NCBI GenBank assembly: GCA_027485915.1
Contig: JAIXQA010000036.1
Coordinates: forward strand, 1-64,000
DNA: 64,000 nucleotides
Source: Alphaproteobacteria bacterium
GTDB taxonomy: Bacteria > Pseudomonadota > Alphaproteobacteria > Caulobacterales > Aquidulcibacteraceae
Reading direction: 5' to 3'
A program made the position numbers and the translations under genes. Below are positions 8,208 to 16,919 of the stretch, piece after piece. How positions within the stretch are numbered: the stretch's first letter is position 1; each line of letters opens with the position of its first letter. The notes below the pieces were generated by a model. The model saw only the letters and a list, made by a program, of their open reading frames with translations, was not told where the DNA came from and searched no databases.

Positions 8208-11200
8208 ATGAGAAGACTTTCAGGCCTTTTAGGAACCACAGCCCTATTTACAGCATTGTTCGGTCAGGCGTTCGCACAAACTCCACAGGGTCAAGCGCCC
8301 CAGGCTGAGCCTGAGAAAGCTGCAGAAACCATCATTGTCACCGGCACACGCATCAAGGCAGCTTCCGACAGTGGGGCGGTTGCAGTCACAACTGTAAGCC
8401 GCGACCAAATCGAGGCCTTAGGTCAGGCATCCACGGGTGAGCTCATGGAAAACCTTGCCCAAGCTGGTTCGTTTGAGATCAACGGGGCAGCGGATGGACC
8501 CAATGACGCGCGCGGGGACATTGCAACGGTGAATTTGCGCGGATTAGGGACTGGCAACACCTTGATCTTGCTTAATGGCCGCCGGATTGCCGCGCACGCT
8601 GTGAACCAAGATATTGGGTCGACGCCGCGCCAAGTTACCAACGTCAATGCTTTTCCGTCGGCCGGCATTGACCGGATCGAAGTGCTCCGTGATGGCGCGT
8701 CAGCTCTTTATGGGTCGGACGCGACTGCCGGCGTGGTCAACACCCTGCTTACAACCGACTTTGACGAAACCCGTGTCAATTTTAGAGCCTCAAAATTGGG
8801 GACGGCTGATCATGGCGAATTCAGCGCCGATATCGCGCACGGTTTCGGCTTTAATGGTGACAAGACCCGGGTTCTAGCGATCGGCTCTTGGTATCATAGA
8901 GACCCATTATTCTCGTCTCAATTGGGCGGCCAATTTCAAAGTGTCGACAAACGCGCATTTTTGGGGTCGAGCCCTTATGCGACTGCAAACACCGATTTCC
9001 GAAACACTTCCTCTGCGTCGCCATTTGGTGAATTTGTTGCCGGTGCCTTTAATGCTGACGGCACGCAATTTCTATCTCGCCGGGTTCGTCGCGGTACCAC
9101 AAACCTAACGAATACGGGTGGGGTATTCCACATCCAGCCGTGCAGTTTTGCAGGCACCTTGCAGCAATTTGGTGATCGCGGCGGACAGGGTTGTGTTGGC
9201 TTAGATGACAGTACTTTGGACGTTGGCTTGCGTTATGACTTCAATGCGCTTCAGCCAAATAACGCCCGGAACGAAGGCGTGGATCTTGTGCTCAATTCTG
9301 AGCAAGCCATGGGCCGCCAACTCCTAACCGAAATCGATCGGATTAACGTCTATGGCTTGGTGAAACATGACTTTTCAGATACGGTTGAGGGGTTTGCTGA
9401 GGTCCTCTATTATACCGCCGAGACCGCAGGCTCACGGGCCACCCAGCCCATGGATTCCGGTTTGGCGTTTCTTGTTGTCCCAAAAACCAATTATTGGAAC
9501 CCGTTTGGCGCTGTAGGTTCACCAAACCGGATTGCCGGGCTCAATACAACAGATGTGCCAACGGCGGGATTGGATGTTTTGATCCAGCAGTGGCGACCCG
9601 TAGAGTTGGGGCTACGCAATATTGCCACTGAGACAACAACCTGGAGGGCTTTGGCTGGGCTTAAAGGCAATTGGAATGCCTGGGATTGGGAAGGCGCTTT
9701 CGGCTATTCCAGCAACAAAACCACGGACAGTGAAAACAACCGTATTTCCAAAACACTTTTGCAGGCTGAACTCGCACGCTCTACTCCAGACGCGATCAAT
9801 CCGTTTGGCGGAGCAAACGCAAATTCGACAGCGCAATGGGACCGCGTTCGCATTACCAGCATCAATGTGGGCGAGACCGTCTTGGCAACCGGCGATTTCC
9901 GTGCGAGCACCGACGAGCTTTTCAAAGGCTGGGCCGGTCCGATCGGGGCAGCCTTTGGTGCGGAATGGCGCTATGAAAAATACATTGAGGACCGTGATCC
10001 TCGCCTCGATGGGACGATCATCTTCAATAACGCCAATGTATCAGGACGTTCAGACGTGGTCGGCGTTAGCCCGACGAATGATTCGACAGGCAAGAGAAAT
10101 GTATATTCCGCGTTTGGCGAAATGTTTATCCCACTGCTCGAGGGTGATGGACTATTCCCCAATAGCTTAACGCTTCAGCTGGCAGCGCGCGGCGAATATT
10201 TTGACGACCTCGAAGATGGTGCAATTAAGCCAAAAGTGGCGCTTTCTTGGTTTCCGATCTCTTGGCTGAATGTGCGGGGTGCTTGGAGCCAAGGATTCCG
10301 AGTACCTAACCTGGTTCAACTCAATCGCGGCGATATCTCGCGCTTGAATTTGGGCGTAGACGACTTTTGGCGGGCACCTGTTACACTTGATGCACAGTCA
10401 AATGGTGATGCTTATGTTGCATCCGTTAGACAGGCCAATCCGGGCTTGAAGAATGAGGATACAGAAACCGTTGTGCTCGGCACAATCGCGGATCTGAAAA
10501 AAGCCTTCGGGCAATCCTGGATCCGCGATTTCCGAGTAAGCCTCGACTATTGGAGCTTTAAGCAAACAGATGTCGTGGGTGCGTTTGGCGACCAAGAAGC
10601 CCTCGCATTAGATTTCTTATTGCGTCGCACGGGCTCCTTCAATCCAAACGTCGTGAGAGCGCCTGTAACCGATGCGGATCGAGCAGCCTATGCTGCGTGG
10701 AATGCGCGCAACCCAAATGACCAACGCCAGGCTGCCGGTTTGGTGCAATTCATCGTCGACCCTTATATCAATTTGGATAGTCAGGATGCCGATGGATTTG
10801 ACCTCGGTGTCAATTTCACCATGCGTCCAAAAGGTAATTTTGGAACCTTGGACTTTGACCTCGATGTGACTTATCTCAACAGCCTCAATGTGGTTCGAAA
10901 CGACCTATTGGCGGCCCTTGCGAATGATCCCTCGTTTGCTGGTGTCTTCTCCGAACTTCAAACCGATCGCATTCGTTTGGACGGGAACCCGCAGTGGCGC
11001 ACCAATCTGTCGGTGACTTGGACCAATGGACCAGTCGCAATTGGTGTTTCTGCACGACAGATTTCTGACTTCCTCGATACGGCCGCAGATCCTGACCTGA
11101 ACGGGGACGGAGTGCTGGATTATTGGACAGTTGAGCGCGCGACACGGATCAATGCCTATGGGGAGTTAAGGCTTGGCGGGGAGGGTCGCCCCTATCGTGT

Positions 11201-11327
11201 CCGGCTAGGCATCAATAATCTAACCGATGAATTGCCGCCGCTGGTCGATGATTCACTGGGCTATTCGCCAGAATTCCACTGGCTCAAAGGCCGCGAAATC
11301 TTCTTGCAAGTACGGGCGACCTTTTAG
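8208..11327 (+). CDS. TonB-dependent outer-membrane receptor
   Basis: 1039 aa from the ATG at 8208, preceded by GGGGAGAG. It has a Sec signal peptide ending AFAQ, a TonB-box-like ETIIVTGTRI, a plug domain (NLRGLGTGNTLILLNGRR, then IDRIEVLRDGASALYGSDATAGVVN) and a long beta-barrel ending in ATF with a C-terminal Phe, as expected for outer-membrane insertion. It should bring a large or scarce ligand into the periplasm. The substrate cannot be read from sequence; neighbours (dctA upstream, two exported hydrolases downstream) suggest an organic carbon compound. Only 33 bp separate it from dctA, so co-transcription is likely. Confidence 0.9.
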   Translation: MRRLSGLLGTTALFTALFGQAFAQTPQGQAPQAEPEKAAETIIVTGTRIKAASDSGAVAVTTVSRDQIEALGQASTGELMENLAQAGSFEINGAADGPNDARGDIATVNLRGLGTGNTLILLNGRRIAAHAVNQDIGSTPRQVTNVNAFPSAGIDRIEVLRDGASALYGSDATAGVVNTLLTTDFDETRVNFRASKLGTADHGEFSADIAHGFGFNGDKTRVLAIGSWYHRDPLFSSQLGGQFQSVDKRAFLGSSPYATANTDFRNTSSASPFGEFVAGAFNADGTQFLSRRVRRGTTNLTNTGGVFHIQPCSFAGTLQQFGDRGGQGCVGLDDSTLDVGLRYDFNALQPNNARNEGVDLVLNSEQAMGRQLLTEIDRINVYGLVKHDFSDTVEGFAEVLYYTAETAGSRATQPMDSGLAFLVVPKTNYWNPFGAVGSPNRIAGLNTTDVPTAGLDVLIQQWRPVELGLRNIATETTTWRALAGLKGNWNAWDWEGAFGYSSNKTTDSENNRISKTLLQAELARSTPDAINPFGGANANSTAQWDRVRITSINVGETVLATGDFRASTDELFKGWAGPIGAAFGAEWRYEKYIEDRDPRLDGTIIFNNANVSGRSDVVGVSPTNDSTGKRNVYSAFGEMFIPLLEGDGLFPNSLTLQLAARGEYFDDLEDGAIKPKVALSWFPISWLNVRGAWSQGFRVPNLVQLNRGDISRLNLGVDDFWRAPVTLDAQSNGDAYVASVRQANPGLKNEDTETVVLGTIADLKKAFGQSWIRDFRVSLDYWSFKQTDVVGAFGDQEALALDFLLRRTGSFNPNVVRAPVTDADRAAYAAWNARNPNDQRQAAGLVQFIVDPYINLDSQDADGFDLGVNFTMRPKGNFGTLDFDLDVTYLNSLNVVRNDLLAALANDPSFAGVFSELQTDRIRLDGNPQWRTNLSVTWTNGPVAIGVSARQISDFLDTAADPDLNGDGVLDYWTVERATRINAYGELRLGGEGRPYRVRLGINNLTDELPPLVDDSLGYSPEFHWLKGREIFLQVRATF

Positions 11328-11347
11328 TTAGAGGTCGCAAATGGAGA

Positions 11348-11376
11348 GCTTGGGAGGCACAGAGCGCTTCCCAAGC
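11348..11376 (+). promoter_or_regulatory. Stem-loop after the TonB receptor gene
   Basis: GCTTGGGA (11348-11355) pairs perfectly with TCCCAAGC (11369-11376) across a 13-nt loop. There is no T-run, so it is more likely an mRNA-stabilising or processing hairpin between the receptor and the hydrolase genes than a full terminator. Confidence 0.35.
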
Positions 11377-11440
11377 GATTCCGTGGTAGCCTTGTCTCCA
11401 TCCAAAGTTAAGGCACCCGGCAAATTGGAGTAGTAAGGCC

Positions 11441-12379
11441 ATGACATCAGCATCTCGGCGCGCGATCTTGGCGCTTTCCTCCGGTGCTTTATTGGCCGCT
11501 TCGGCAAAGGCGAGTCCCGTTCAAGCTCAATCGGCAGAGCCCGTTGCACCCATCCTGAATAGGCCGCCTGTGAAGAGGACTTTTGTTGACTGGGCAGGAC
11601 CGGCAATCCCAGTGTGGAGTCACCGACCTGACGGGCTAGGCCCAGATGCTCCTGTGCTCTTTGTTATGCATGGGGTTGGCCGGGATGCGGATCGTTATCT
11701 GAGTGAATGGCAAGCCGTTGCCGACAAGCATCGTTTCATCGCTATTTGTCCCGAGTTTAGCCAAGCCTCGTTCCCCGGTGCTTTAAACTACAATCTTGGT
11801 GGTGTATTAGATCGTGACGGCAAACCTCGGCCACGGCCTCTGTGGAGTTATTCTGCAATTGGTCCAATGTTTGACTGGTTTGTGGCACAAGAGCGATTAA
11901 CAGCGCAGACTTTTGATTTGTTCGGGCACTCAGCTGGTGGCCAGTTCGCACACCGGTTTTCCGCGTTTGCTTCTCCGCCTTCTTTACGTCGGGTAATTGC
12001 TGCCAACGCCGGTTGGTATACGTTGCCAGAGCCGGACGGTGCGTGGCCATTTGGTCTCAAGGGCGCGCCAGGCGGCGAAGAAACGCTGAGGACTTGGCTC
12101 GCCTCCGACCTCACAATCTTCTTAGGAACGATGGATACAGATCCGAACCATCGCAGCCTCAACAATGATCCGCCGCACAAAAGTCAGGGCCCGCATCGAT
12201 TGGCCCGCGGCGTTAATTTCTATTCCACGGGTCGAGCGATTGCCTCTAAATTGGGACTCCCATTTGGCTGGTCAATCGATTATGCGCCAGGCATTGATCA
12301 CAATAATGGCGGCATGGCGAGCTTTGCAGCAGCGCGCCTTTTCCCCCTCCCACATGTCATCCGCGCAGCTGGAAACTGA
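11441..12379 (+). CDS. Tat-exported alpha/beta hydrolase (PHB-depolymerase-like)
   Basis: 312 aa. The N-terminus SASRRAILALSSGALLAASA is a twin-arginine signal, so the enzyme acts in the periplasm or envelope. The hydrolase fold shows FVMHGVGRDADRYL (oxyanion region), the nucleophile elbow GHSAGGQFAHRF with the catalytic Ser, and a late His in GIDHNNGG. This resembles polyhydroxybutyrate-depolymerase/feruloyl-esterase-type hydrolases, so an ester is the expected substrate. AAGG precedes the ATG. It lies between the TonB receptor and a second exported hydrolase, and the three probably form one uptake-and-cleavage unit. Confidence 0.78.
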   Translation: MTSASRRAILALSSGALLAASAKASPVQAQSAEPVAPILNRPPVKRTFVDWAGPAIPVWSHRPDGLGPDAPVLFVMHGVGRDADRYLSEWQAVADKHRFIAICPEFSQASFPGALNYNLGGVLDRDGKPRPRPLWSYSAIGPMFDWFVAQERLTAQTFDLFGHSAGGQFAHRFSAFASPPSLRRVIAANAGWYTLPEPDGAWPFGLKGAPGGEETLRTWLASDLTIFLGTMDTDPNHRSLNNDPPHKSQGPHRLARGVNFYSTGRAIASKLGLPFGWSIDYAPGIDHNNGGMASFAAARLFPLPHVIRAAGN

Positions 12380-12385
12380 AGCGAT

Positions 12386-13720
12386 ATGAAGCAAGTTAAA
12401 GCAGGTTGGCGCGGATCCATAAGTTTGCTGCTAGCGCTGACACTGATGTGTTGCGTCATGCGTCCTGCGGCTGCCGAAGCACTCGGAGATCAGCCATCAC
12501 CCACAACTTGCCCCGAATTTCTGCCCAGCGAGACCCAATGCTTCACGGGCAAATCGGGCGCAGGCGCGCCCTTCTTTATCGCCTTGCCAAAAGACTGGAA
12601 CCAAAATCTGATCTTATTTGCCCATGGCGGCCCACGCCTCGGACCGCCAAAATTGGCAGAGACGATTGAGGACCTAGAGCGGTTTCATGTCATGGTTCGA
12701 GAAGGCTATGCGTGGGCTGGCACCACTTATCGCCGGGGCGGCTATGGTGTCCGATCGGCCGCTGAAGACATAGGCCACTTGCGCGCACTTAGCTGGCGGC
12801 ATTTTGGAAGGCCAAAGCGGACTATTCTGCATGGCCAGTCCTGGGGCGGGAACGTCGCCGCCAAGGCGGCGGAGCTTTATGCGATGGACCTCCAAGGCAG
12901 GCGCAATTTCGATGGCGTGATCTTAACTAGTGGCGTCTTGGCCGGTGGCACGAAGGCTTATCGGCTGCGCTCTGATTTGCGGGCGGTCTATCAATATTAT
13001 TGTCGCAACCACCCGAAGCCAGACGAAACCCAATATCAGGTTTGGCAAGGCTTGCCCGCCGGCACCACCATGTTACGTGCTGAACTTGCTGAGCGTGTGC
13101 GCGAATGCACGGGAATTGGCACGCCGGCCCCGCAGCGAACTGCCAAGCAAAAGGCTAACCTCCGCAACATCACATCGGTTCTATCGATCCAAGAAGAGCA
13201 AGTGCTGCCAAATTTGGTATGGGCCACCATGACGTTTCAGGACATGATTGGACGCCTTAATGGCCGCAATCCATTTTCCAACCAGGGCACGATCTATAAG
13301 GGCTCTAACAATGATCGGGCATTGAATGCCGGTATCGAACGCTTTGCGGCCGACCCCGTTGCGCTGGCTGAACTTGGCTATGACAGTGACTTGAGTGGCT
13401 TAATCGTTGCCCCGGTCCTTACCGTCCATGGCATCTATGATCCAATTGCCCATGTCTCTCATGAAGCCGCCTATCGACGCACGATTGAGCAGGCGGGGCG
13501 TGGTGATTTATTGGTGCAGACCTTCACCAATGAGGCCGAACATAGCCGCCTAAGCGTACCAACTTATCCCACACTATTTTCCGCTATGTTAGATTGGCTA
13601 GAGACAGGCAAACGTCCAAGTCAGGAGAGTATTAAAGCGGCCTGCCACGTGTTTGCGCGAAAATATGGCGCGCCCTGTTTGTTTGTGGCGCCCTATCATC
13701 CAGCGCCAGCAAAGCCCTGA
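12386..13720 (+). CDS. Exported alpha/beta hydrolase of unknown substrate
   Basis: 444 aa. A Sec-type signal (SISLLLALTLMCCVMRPAAAEA) is followed by a Cys-containing N-terminal segment and an alpha/beta-hydrolase domain: NLILFAHGGPR near the oxyanion strand, GQSWGGNVAAK with the nucleophile Ser, VHGIYDPIAH with the likely acid Asp, and NEAEHSRL with the likely catalytic His. Length and the Cys content recall larger secreted esterases, but I cannot assign a family with certainty. It begins 6 nt after the previous hydrolase stops, so the two are co-translated. Role inferred: hydrolysis of an ester brought in by the neighbouring receptor. Confidence 0.72.
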   Translation: MKQVKAGWRGSISLLLALTLMCCVMRPAAAEALGDQPSPTTCPEFLPSETQCFTGKSGAGAPFFIALPKDWNQNLILFAHGGPRLGPPKLAETIEDLERFHVMVREGYAWAGTTYRRGGYGVRSAAEDIGHLRALSWRHFGRPKRTILHGQSWGGNVAAKAAELYAMDLQGRRNFDGVILTSGVLAGGTKAYRLRSDLRAVYQYYCRNHPKPDETQYQVWQGLPAGTTMLRAELAERVRECTGIGTPAPQRTAKQKANLRNITSVLSIQEEQVLPNLVWATMTFQDMIGRLNGRNPFSNQGTIYKGSNNDRALNAGIERFAADPVALAELGYDSDLSGLIVAPVLTVHGIYDPIAHVSHEAAYRRTIEQAGRGDLLVQTFTNEAEHSRLSVPTYPTLFSAMLDWLETGKRPSQESIKAACHVFARKYGAPCLFVAPYHPAPAKP

Positions 13721-13813
13721 TTGGGACAATTTGGTCACCAGTGCGTTTCAGAAATGGCGCGTTATCAAGACGGAGCTACGTCTATAGGGTCTGTGCCAGA
13801 TCGGAGATCAACG

Positions 13814-14605
13814 ATGCCCCAGCAACCAGCTTTCTTCATCCCGCACGGCGGGGGCCCTTGTTTTTTCATGGACGACCCACAGGGCATATGGACGGACATG
13901 GCACGCTTCCTCGAAAGCTTGCCAGCCCGAGTGCCTACGCCACCCAAGGCTATTTTGATGGTGTCCGCACACTGGGAAACCAAAGGGTTCGCCTTGACTG
14001 GTGCCAGCCAACCCGACCTGATCTATGACTATTATGGATTCCCACCTCACACCTATGACTTAACATATCCTGCCAAGGGCGAGCCTAATCTTGCCAAACA
14101 TGCGGCAGAATGCCTACAAACACAGGGCCTAGAGGCTTACGTCGACCCTGATCGCGGGCTCGATCATGGCGTCTTTATTCCGCTGAAAGTAGCATTTCCC
14201 AAGGCCGATATTCCTGTAGTTGAAATGTCGGTAGAGCAAAGCTTTGATCCAGCCCTCCATGTGGCAGCCGGTAAGGCCTTGGCCCCTCTGCGCGACGAGG
14301 GATTCTTGATCATCGGGTCTGGGATGAGTTTTCATAATATGCGCGCATATGGTGACCCACGCGCATCACCCGGCGCACGTGCTTTTGACGAATGGTTGAT
14401 GGAGGCGGTTCAATCAAACGCATCCCGGCGCGCTGACCTTCTCTCGCACTGGGCAGAGGCCCCTTCCGCTCGCTTCGCCCATCCACCCCGCCAAGAGGAG
14501 CATTTGTTGCCTTTAATGGTCGCGGCAGGAACGGGCGCGGGTAAAGGTGAGCGCATCTATCATGAGGAGGTGCTTTCGACTGCCTTGTCTGGCTATCGTT
14601 TTTAG
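13814..14605 (+). CDS. DODA/LigB-type extradiol dioxygenase family protein
   Basis: 263 aa from the ATG at 13814, selected for its GGAG 7 nt upstream; an open frame extends back to 13721 without a ribosome site. It shows the class III extradiol (LigB/DODA) pattern: FIPHGGGPCFFM with the first metal His, VSAHWETKGFALTG, a central LDHGVFIPL with another His, and GSGMSFHNMR. Members use Fe(II) or Zn to open catechol-type rings or act on related aromatics. It is cytoplasmic and follows two exported hydrolases, so an aromatic released by them is a plausible substrate (inference). Confidence 0.85.
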   Translation: MPQQPAFFIPHGGGPCFFMDDPQGIWTDMARFLESLPARVPTPPKAILMVSAHWETKGFALTGASQPDLIYDYYGFPPHTYDLTYPAKGEPNLAKHAAECLQTQGLEAYVDPDRGLDHGVFIPLKVAFPKADIPVVEMSVEQSFDPALHVAAGKALAPLRDEGFLIIGSGMSFHNMRAYGDPRASPGARAFDEWLMEAVQSNASRRADLLSHWAEAPSARFAHPPRQEEHLLPLMVAAGTGAGKGERIYHEEVLSTALSGYRF

Positions 14606-14620
14606 TGGTTGAGGGGCGAG

Positions 14621-14648
14621 GGGGCTTAGGCGCATATGCCCAAGCCCC
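14621..14648. terminator. Convergent stem-loop between dioxygenase and flagellin genes
   Basis: GGGGCTTAGGC (14621-14631) pairs with GCCCAAGCCCC (14638-14648) over 11 positions with one mismatch and a 6-nt loop. It lies in the 56-bp gap between two converging genes. It lacks a clear T-run, so termination in either direction is plausible but unproven. Confidence 0.5.
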
Positions 14649-14661
14649 GCAACCTTTACCC

Positions 14662-15486
14662 TTAGCGGAACAGCGACAGGGCCGTTTGTGAAGAGCCATT
14701 GGCAATCGACAACGCTTGGACACCCAGCTGCTGCTTGACCTGAAGTGCTTGGAGCTTGGCGCTCTCTTTGGCGAGGTCAGCATCAACAATCGCACCAATC
14801 CCGTTGGTCAAAGCGTCTTGAAGTTTGCCGATGAAGGTGCGGTGCACTTCAAGGCGTTTTGCACCTGCGCCCCAAGTGGCAAGACGTGTCCCGAGGTTAT
14901 CGATTGAGGCATTGACTTGACCGAGCGCGGTCGTTGCGTTTGCTGTTGTATCGACGGCTGAAGCCGCCGCAACTGTGATCGTGGTACCACCAAGTGCCAA
15001 GCTGGTGCCTGCAACCGTGATCGTGTTGCCGCCTGCAGCGTCGCCGAGAGAGACGGCGTTGCCAGGCGTGGCAGCAATCATGTTCGCCCCGTCAAACGAA
15101 GCGTTGGCAATGATGCTGGTAATTTGGTCACGCAATTGCACATAATCTGCATTCAAAGCTGCCTGGGCAGAAGCAGAGTTACCCGCTTGGGTGGCCGCCA
15201 GAGCTTTGCCCTTCATCTCGTTGAGAAGCTCCATGATGCTTTCACCGGCGGCGATGCCAGTATCCAGAATTGAGGCAGCGCGATCTGCGGATTCGCGAAC
15301 CCGGTCATAGGCTGTCACGTCCGACCGCATTTTGTTGGCAATGGCAAAGAGCGCACCATTATCCTTGGCAGAGGCAACTTTCAGGCCCGTAGCAATTGCA
15401 TTCTGCGACTTATCCATTTCTTGGTTAGTTCGGTTCAGGGTCTGAAGGGCGACCATGGCACCTTGGTTGGTATTCACGCTGATCAT
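14662..15486 (-). CDS. Flagellin, Caulobacter FljK/FljM type
   Basis: 274 aa, the filament subunit exported by the flagellar type III system. The conserved N-terminal D0/D1 segment (ISVNTNQGAMVALQTLNRTNQEM, with AIATGLKVASAKDNGALFAIA) and the C-terminal LQALQVKQQLGVQALSIANG segment flank a short variable middle of Ala/Thr/Gly-rich residues. The short length and these motifs match the roughly 273-276 aa flagellins of Caulobacter. A strong AAGGAG lies 7 nt before the ATG. The leader carries two stem-loops (15514-15546), which may serve post-transcriptional control. No other flagellar gene is in the window, so this copy is away from a main flagellar cluster. Confidence 0.93.
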   Translation of the reverse strand: MISVNTNQGAMVALQTLNRTNQEMDKSQNAIATGLKVASAKDNGALFAIANKMRSDVTAYDRVRESADRAASILDTGIAAGESIMELLNEMKGKALAATQAGNSASAQAALNADYVQLRDQITSIIANASFDGANMIAATPGNAVSLGDAAGGNTITVAGTSLALGGTTITVAAASAVDTTANATTALGQVNASIDNLGTRLATWGAGAKRLEVHRTFIGKLQDALTNGIGAIVDADLAKESAKLQALQVKQQLGVQALSIANGSSQTALSLFR

Positions 15487-15513
15487 TCTTGATCTCCTTA
15501 ACTATACGCATGG

Positions 15514-15546
15514 CATGCCGTTCAGGCATGGGAGTCGTTCGGACTC
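15514..15546 (-). promoter_or_regulatory. Twin stem-loops in the flagellin mRNA leader
   Basis: Read on the minus strand, GAGTC-CGAAC-GACTC (15546-15532) is followed one base later by CATGCC-TGAAC-GGCATG (15530-15514). Both stems are perfect and both 5-nt loops end in GAAC. They lie between a possible promoter and the AAGGAG of the flagellin gene. In Caulobacter the FlbT protein acts on the 5' leader of flagellin mRNA (established), so these may be a target for such control (inference). Confidence 0.6.
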
Positions 15547-15556
15547 AGCGTGATTT

Positions 15557-15573
15557 TGCAAAACGCGGGAAAA
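15557..15573 (-). promoter_or_regulatory. Degenerate sigma54-like promoter of flagellin
   Basis: On the minus strand, TTTCCCGCGTTTTGCA resembles a -24/-12 promoter: CCCG, then TTGCA at the -12 position. The invariant GG of the -24 element is TT here. If used, transcription would begin close to the first leader stem-loop at about 15546. The missing GG keeps confidence low. Confidence 0.3.
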
Positions 15574-15837
15574 TTTTACTTTTTGAATTCTAGTCAATTT
15601 TATCTAACTGTCAGTAATGCCAAGTAATAAAGCAGATTTACAGATAACAATTCTGTGGGATTCGTGTGATGGAGCAAAAATTTGTAATTTATAAATTGTC
15701 TACACGAATTTGTGTTTGACTATATAGAAAACATGTACGAAAGCGGAGTATAGGCAAATATGTACTTTTGGTAGTTGATCCTAGCATGGCCTCTTTTGAC
15801 AAAGGGGTGATTTAAGCCAGAACCGTAAAGCCCACGA
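15574..15837. other. AT-rich intergenic region with no gene
   Basis: This stretch between the radical SAM gene and the flagellin promoter is AT-rich and has no plausible reading frame. The only structure I see is CCTCTTT/AAAGGGG at about 15791-15808, a 7-bp stem with a 4-nt loop and no T-run, which could be the end of the upstream transcript. Confidence 0.5.
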
Positions 15838-16893
15838 TTACGCGGCGCGTCGTGCTGCGCGGATATCGGCAATCTCTTGGTTGAGCTTTGCGACAAAGAA
15901 TGCATCGCAGCCAAGGCAGACATTAGCTACTTCGCGACCCTTTCCATCTGTTTGAAGCGACGCTACCCGAAAATCCTCACGGCTCCAGCCGAGTGACAAG
16001 CCCATGGCTTCTGGATCTCCAGCATTAATTGCTTCAAAAGCTGGATGGCCCCTAAAGCTATCCAAAATATCGAGCAGCTTTTCTTCAGTCAGATTGCCAA
16101 GTGGAGCCTTGGTTTTTAGGCAACAGGGGTAGATCGATCCGTCCGGCTCGATGGCGACTTCGCTGCCGGCTTGTCCGTGATTGAGAAAATTCTTCCCGCC
16201 ACTCCAGCGGGCGCAGAAATTTGTATCATAGGTCGCATCGGACAAGCCATTGGCCCACGCGCGACCCCGTGGCCACAATTCGCCGATCCAAAGATCAGGC
16301 TGGGCGCCAAAAAACAAGAAGTAGGGGCCGTTGCCGCGCTCGGCCCGTGTGGGCGCTGGCGTTTTGAGCTTGGGATCGCGTTGACCGCCAAGCCCTATTT
16401 CTTGCACACCATACTGATCCATCATGGTGCGGATCTTGTGCATCAGCTTGAATTTTTTGTCACCCTCGAGTCCGACATGATAGTCATCGATTGAAGCTAT
16501 CGCGATGGTGCCAACCCCACGCGCCAACATAGCTTCAATATGGTCTGGCTTTAGGATGTCCCCGGTCGTTTGAACCGAAATGTGGGGTGCTTTCGCACCC
16601 CAGCGCTTTTGAATGGCTTCAAGGACGGGGTAAAAAAGTTCCTCGCGGACTCCATCGATTAGAAGTTCGCCACCTGCGAGCACCAAAAGTCCTTGCCTGC
16701 GCCGCGATGGGTCCTTCGGGTCGGCATAGGTGAAATCATCTGGCAAATTGGCAAGGATGGCCTGATATGCCGACTGACCTTCTGAAACGACGCGCTGCAA
16801 GTCATCCCGCACATACGGCCTAAAGCGATCGTCGTAACAATGGACGCATTTTCGATGGCACGCCCAAGTTAGAACCCAATAGATCGCTTCCAT
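15838..16893 (-). CDS. Radical SAM protein with SPASM/twitch-like C-terminal cysteines
   Basis: 351 aa. CHRKCVHC at residues 12-19 is the CxxxCxxC motif that holds the SAM-binding 4Fe-4S cluster. LVLAGGELLIDG replaces the common GGEP region, and ISVQTTGD and IGLGGQRDP follow in the barrel. The C-terminus has further Cys in NFCARWSGG, SIYPCCLKT and NVCLGCDAFF, which suggests one or more auxiliary clusters as in SPASM or twitch enzymes. Such proteins modify peptides, cofactors or metabolites; the substrate is unknown and no precursor peptide gene is visible next to it. GGAG lies 6 nt before the ATG. It starts 26 bp after the antiporter gene ends, so they are probably co-transcribed. Confidence 0.82.
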   Translation of the reverse strand: MEAIYWVLTWACHRKCVHCYDDRFRPYVRDDLQRVVSEGQSAYQAILANLPDDFTYADPKDPSRRRQGLLVLAGGELLIDGVREELFYPVLEAIQKRWGAKAPHISVQTTGDILKPDHIEAMLARGVGTIAIASIDDYHVGLEGDKKFKLMHKIRTMMDQYGVQEIGLGGQRDPKLKTPAPTRAERGNGPYFLFFGAQPDLWIGELWPRGRAWANGLSDATYDTNFCARWSGGKNFLNHGQAGSEVAIEPDGSIYPCCLKTKAPLGNLTEEKLLDILDSFRGHPAFEAINAGDPEAMGLSLGWSREDFRVASLQTDGKGREVANVCLGCDAFFVAKLNQEIADIRAARRAA

Positions 16894-16919
16894 ACCAACT
16901 CCGACGTTCTATTTGCCCG

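Noticed and set aside
14310-14798. Antisense open frame (162 aa) across the dioxygenase and flagellin ends
   Set aside because: It spans two real genes and the intergenic terminator and has low-complexity composition.
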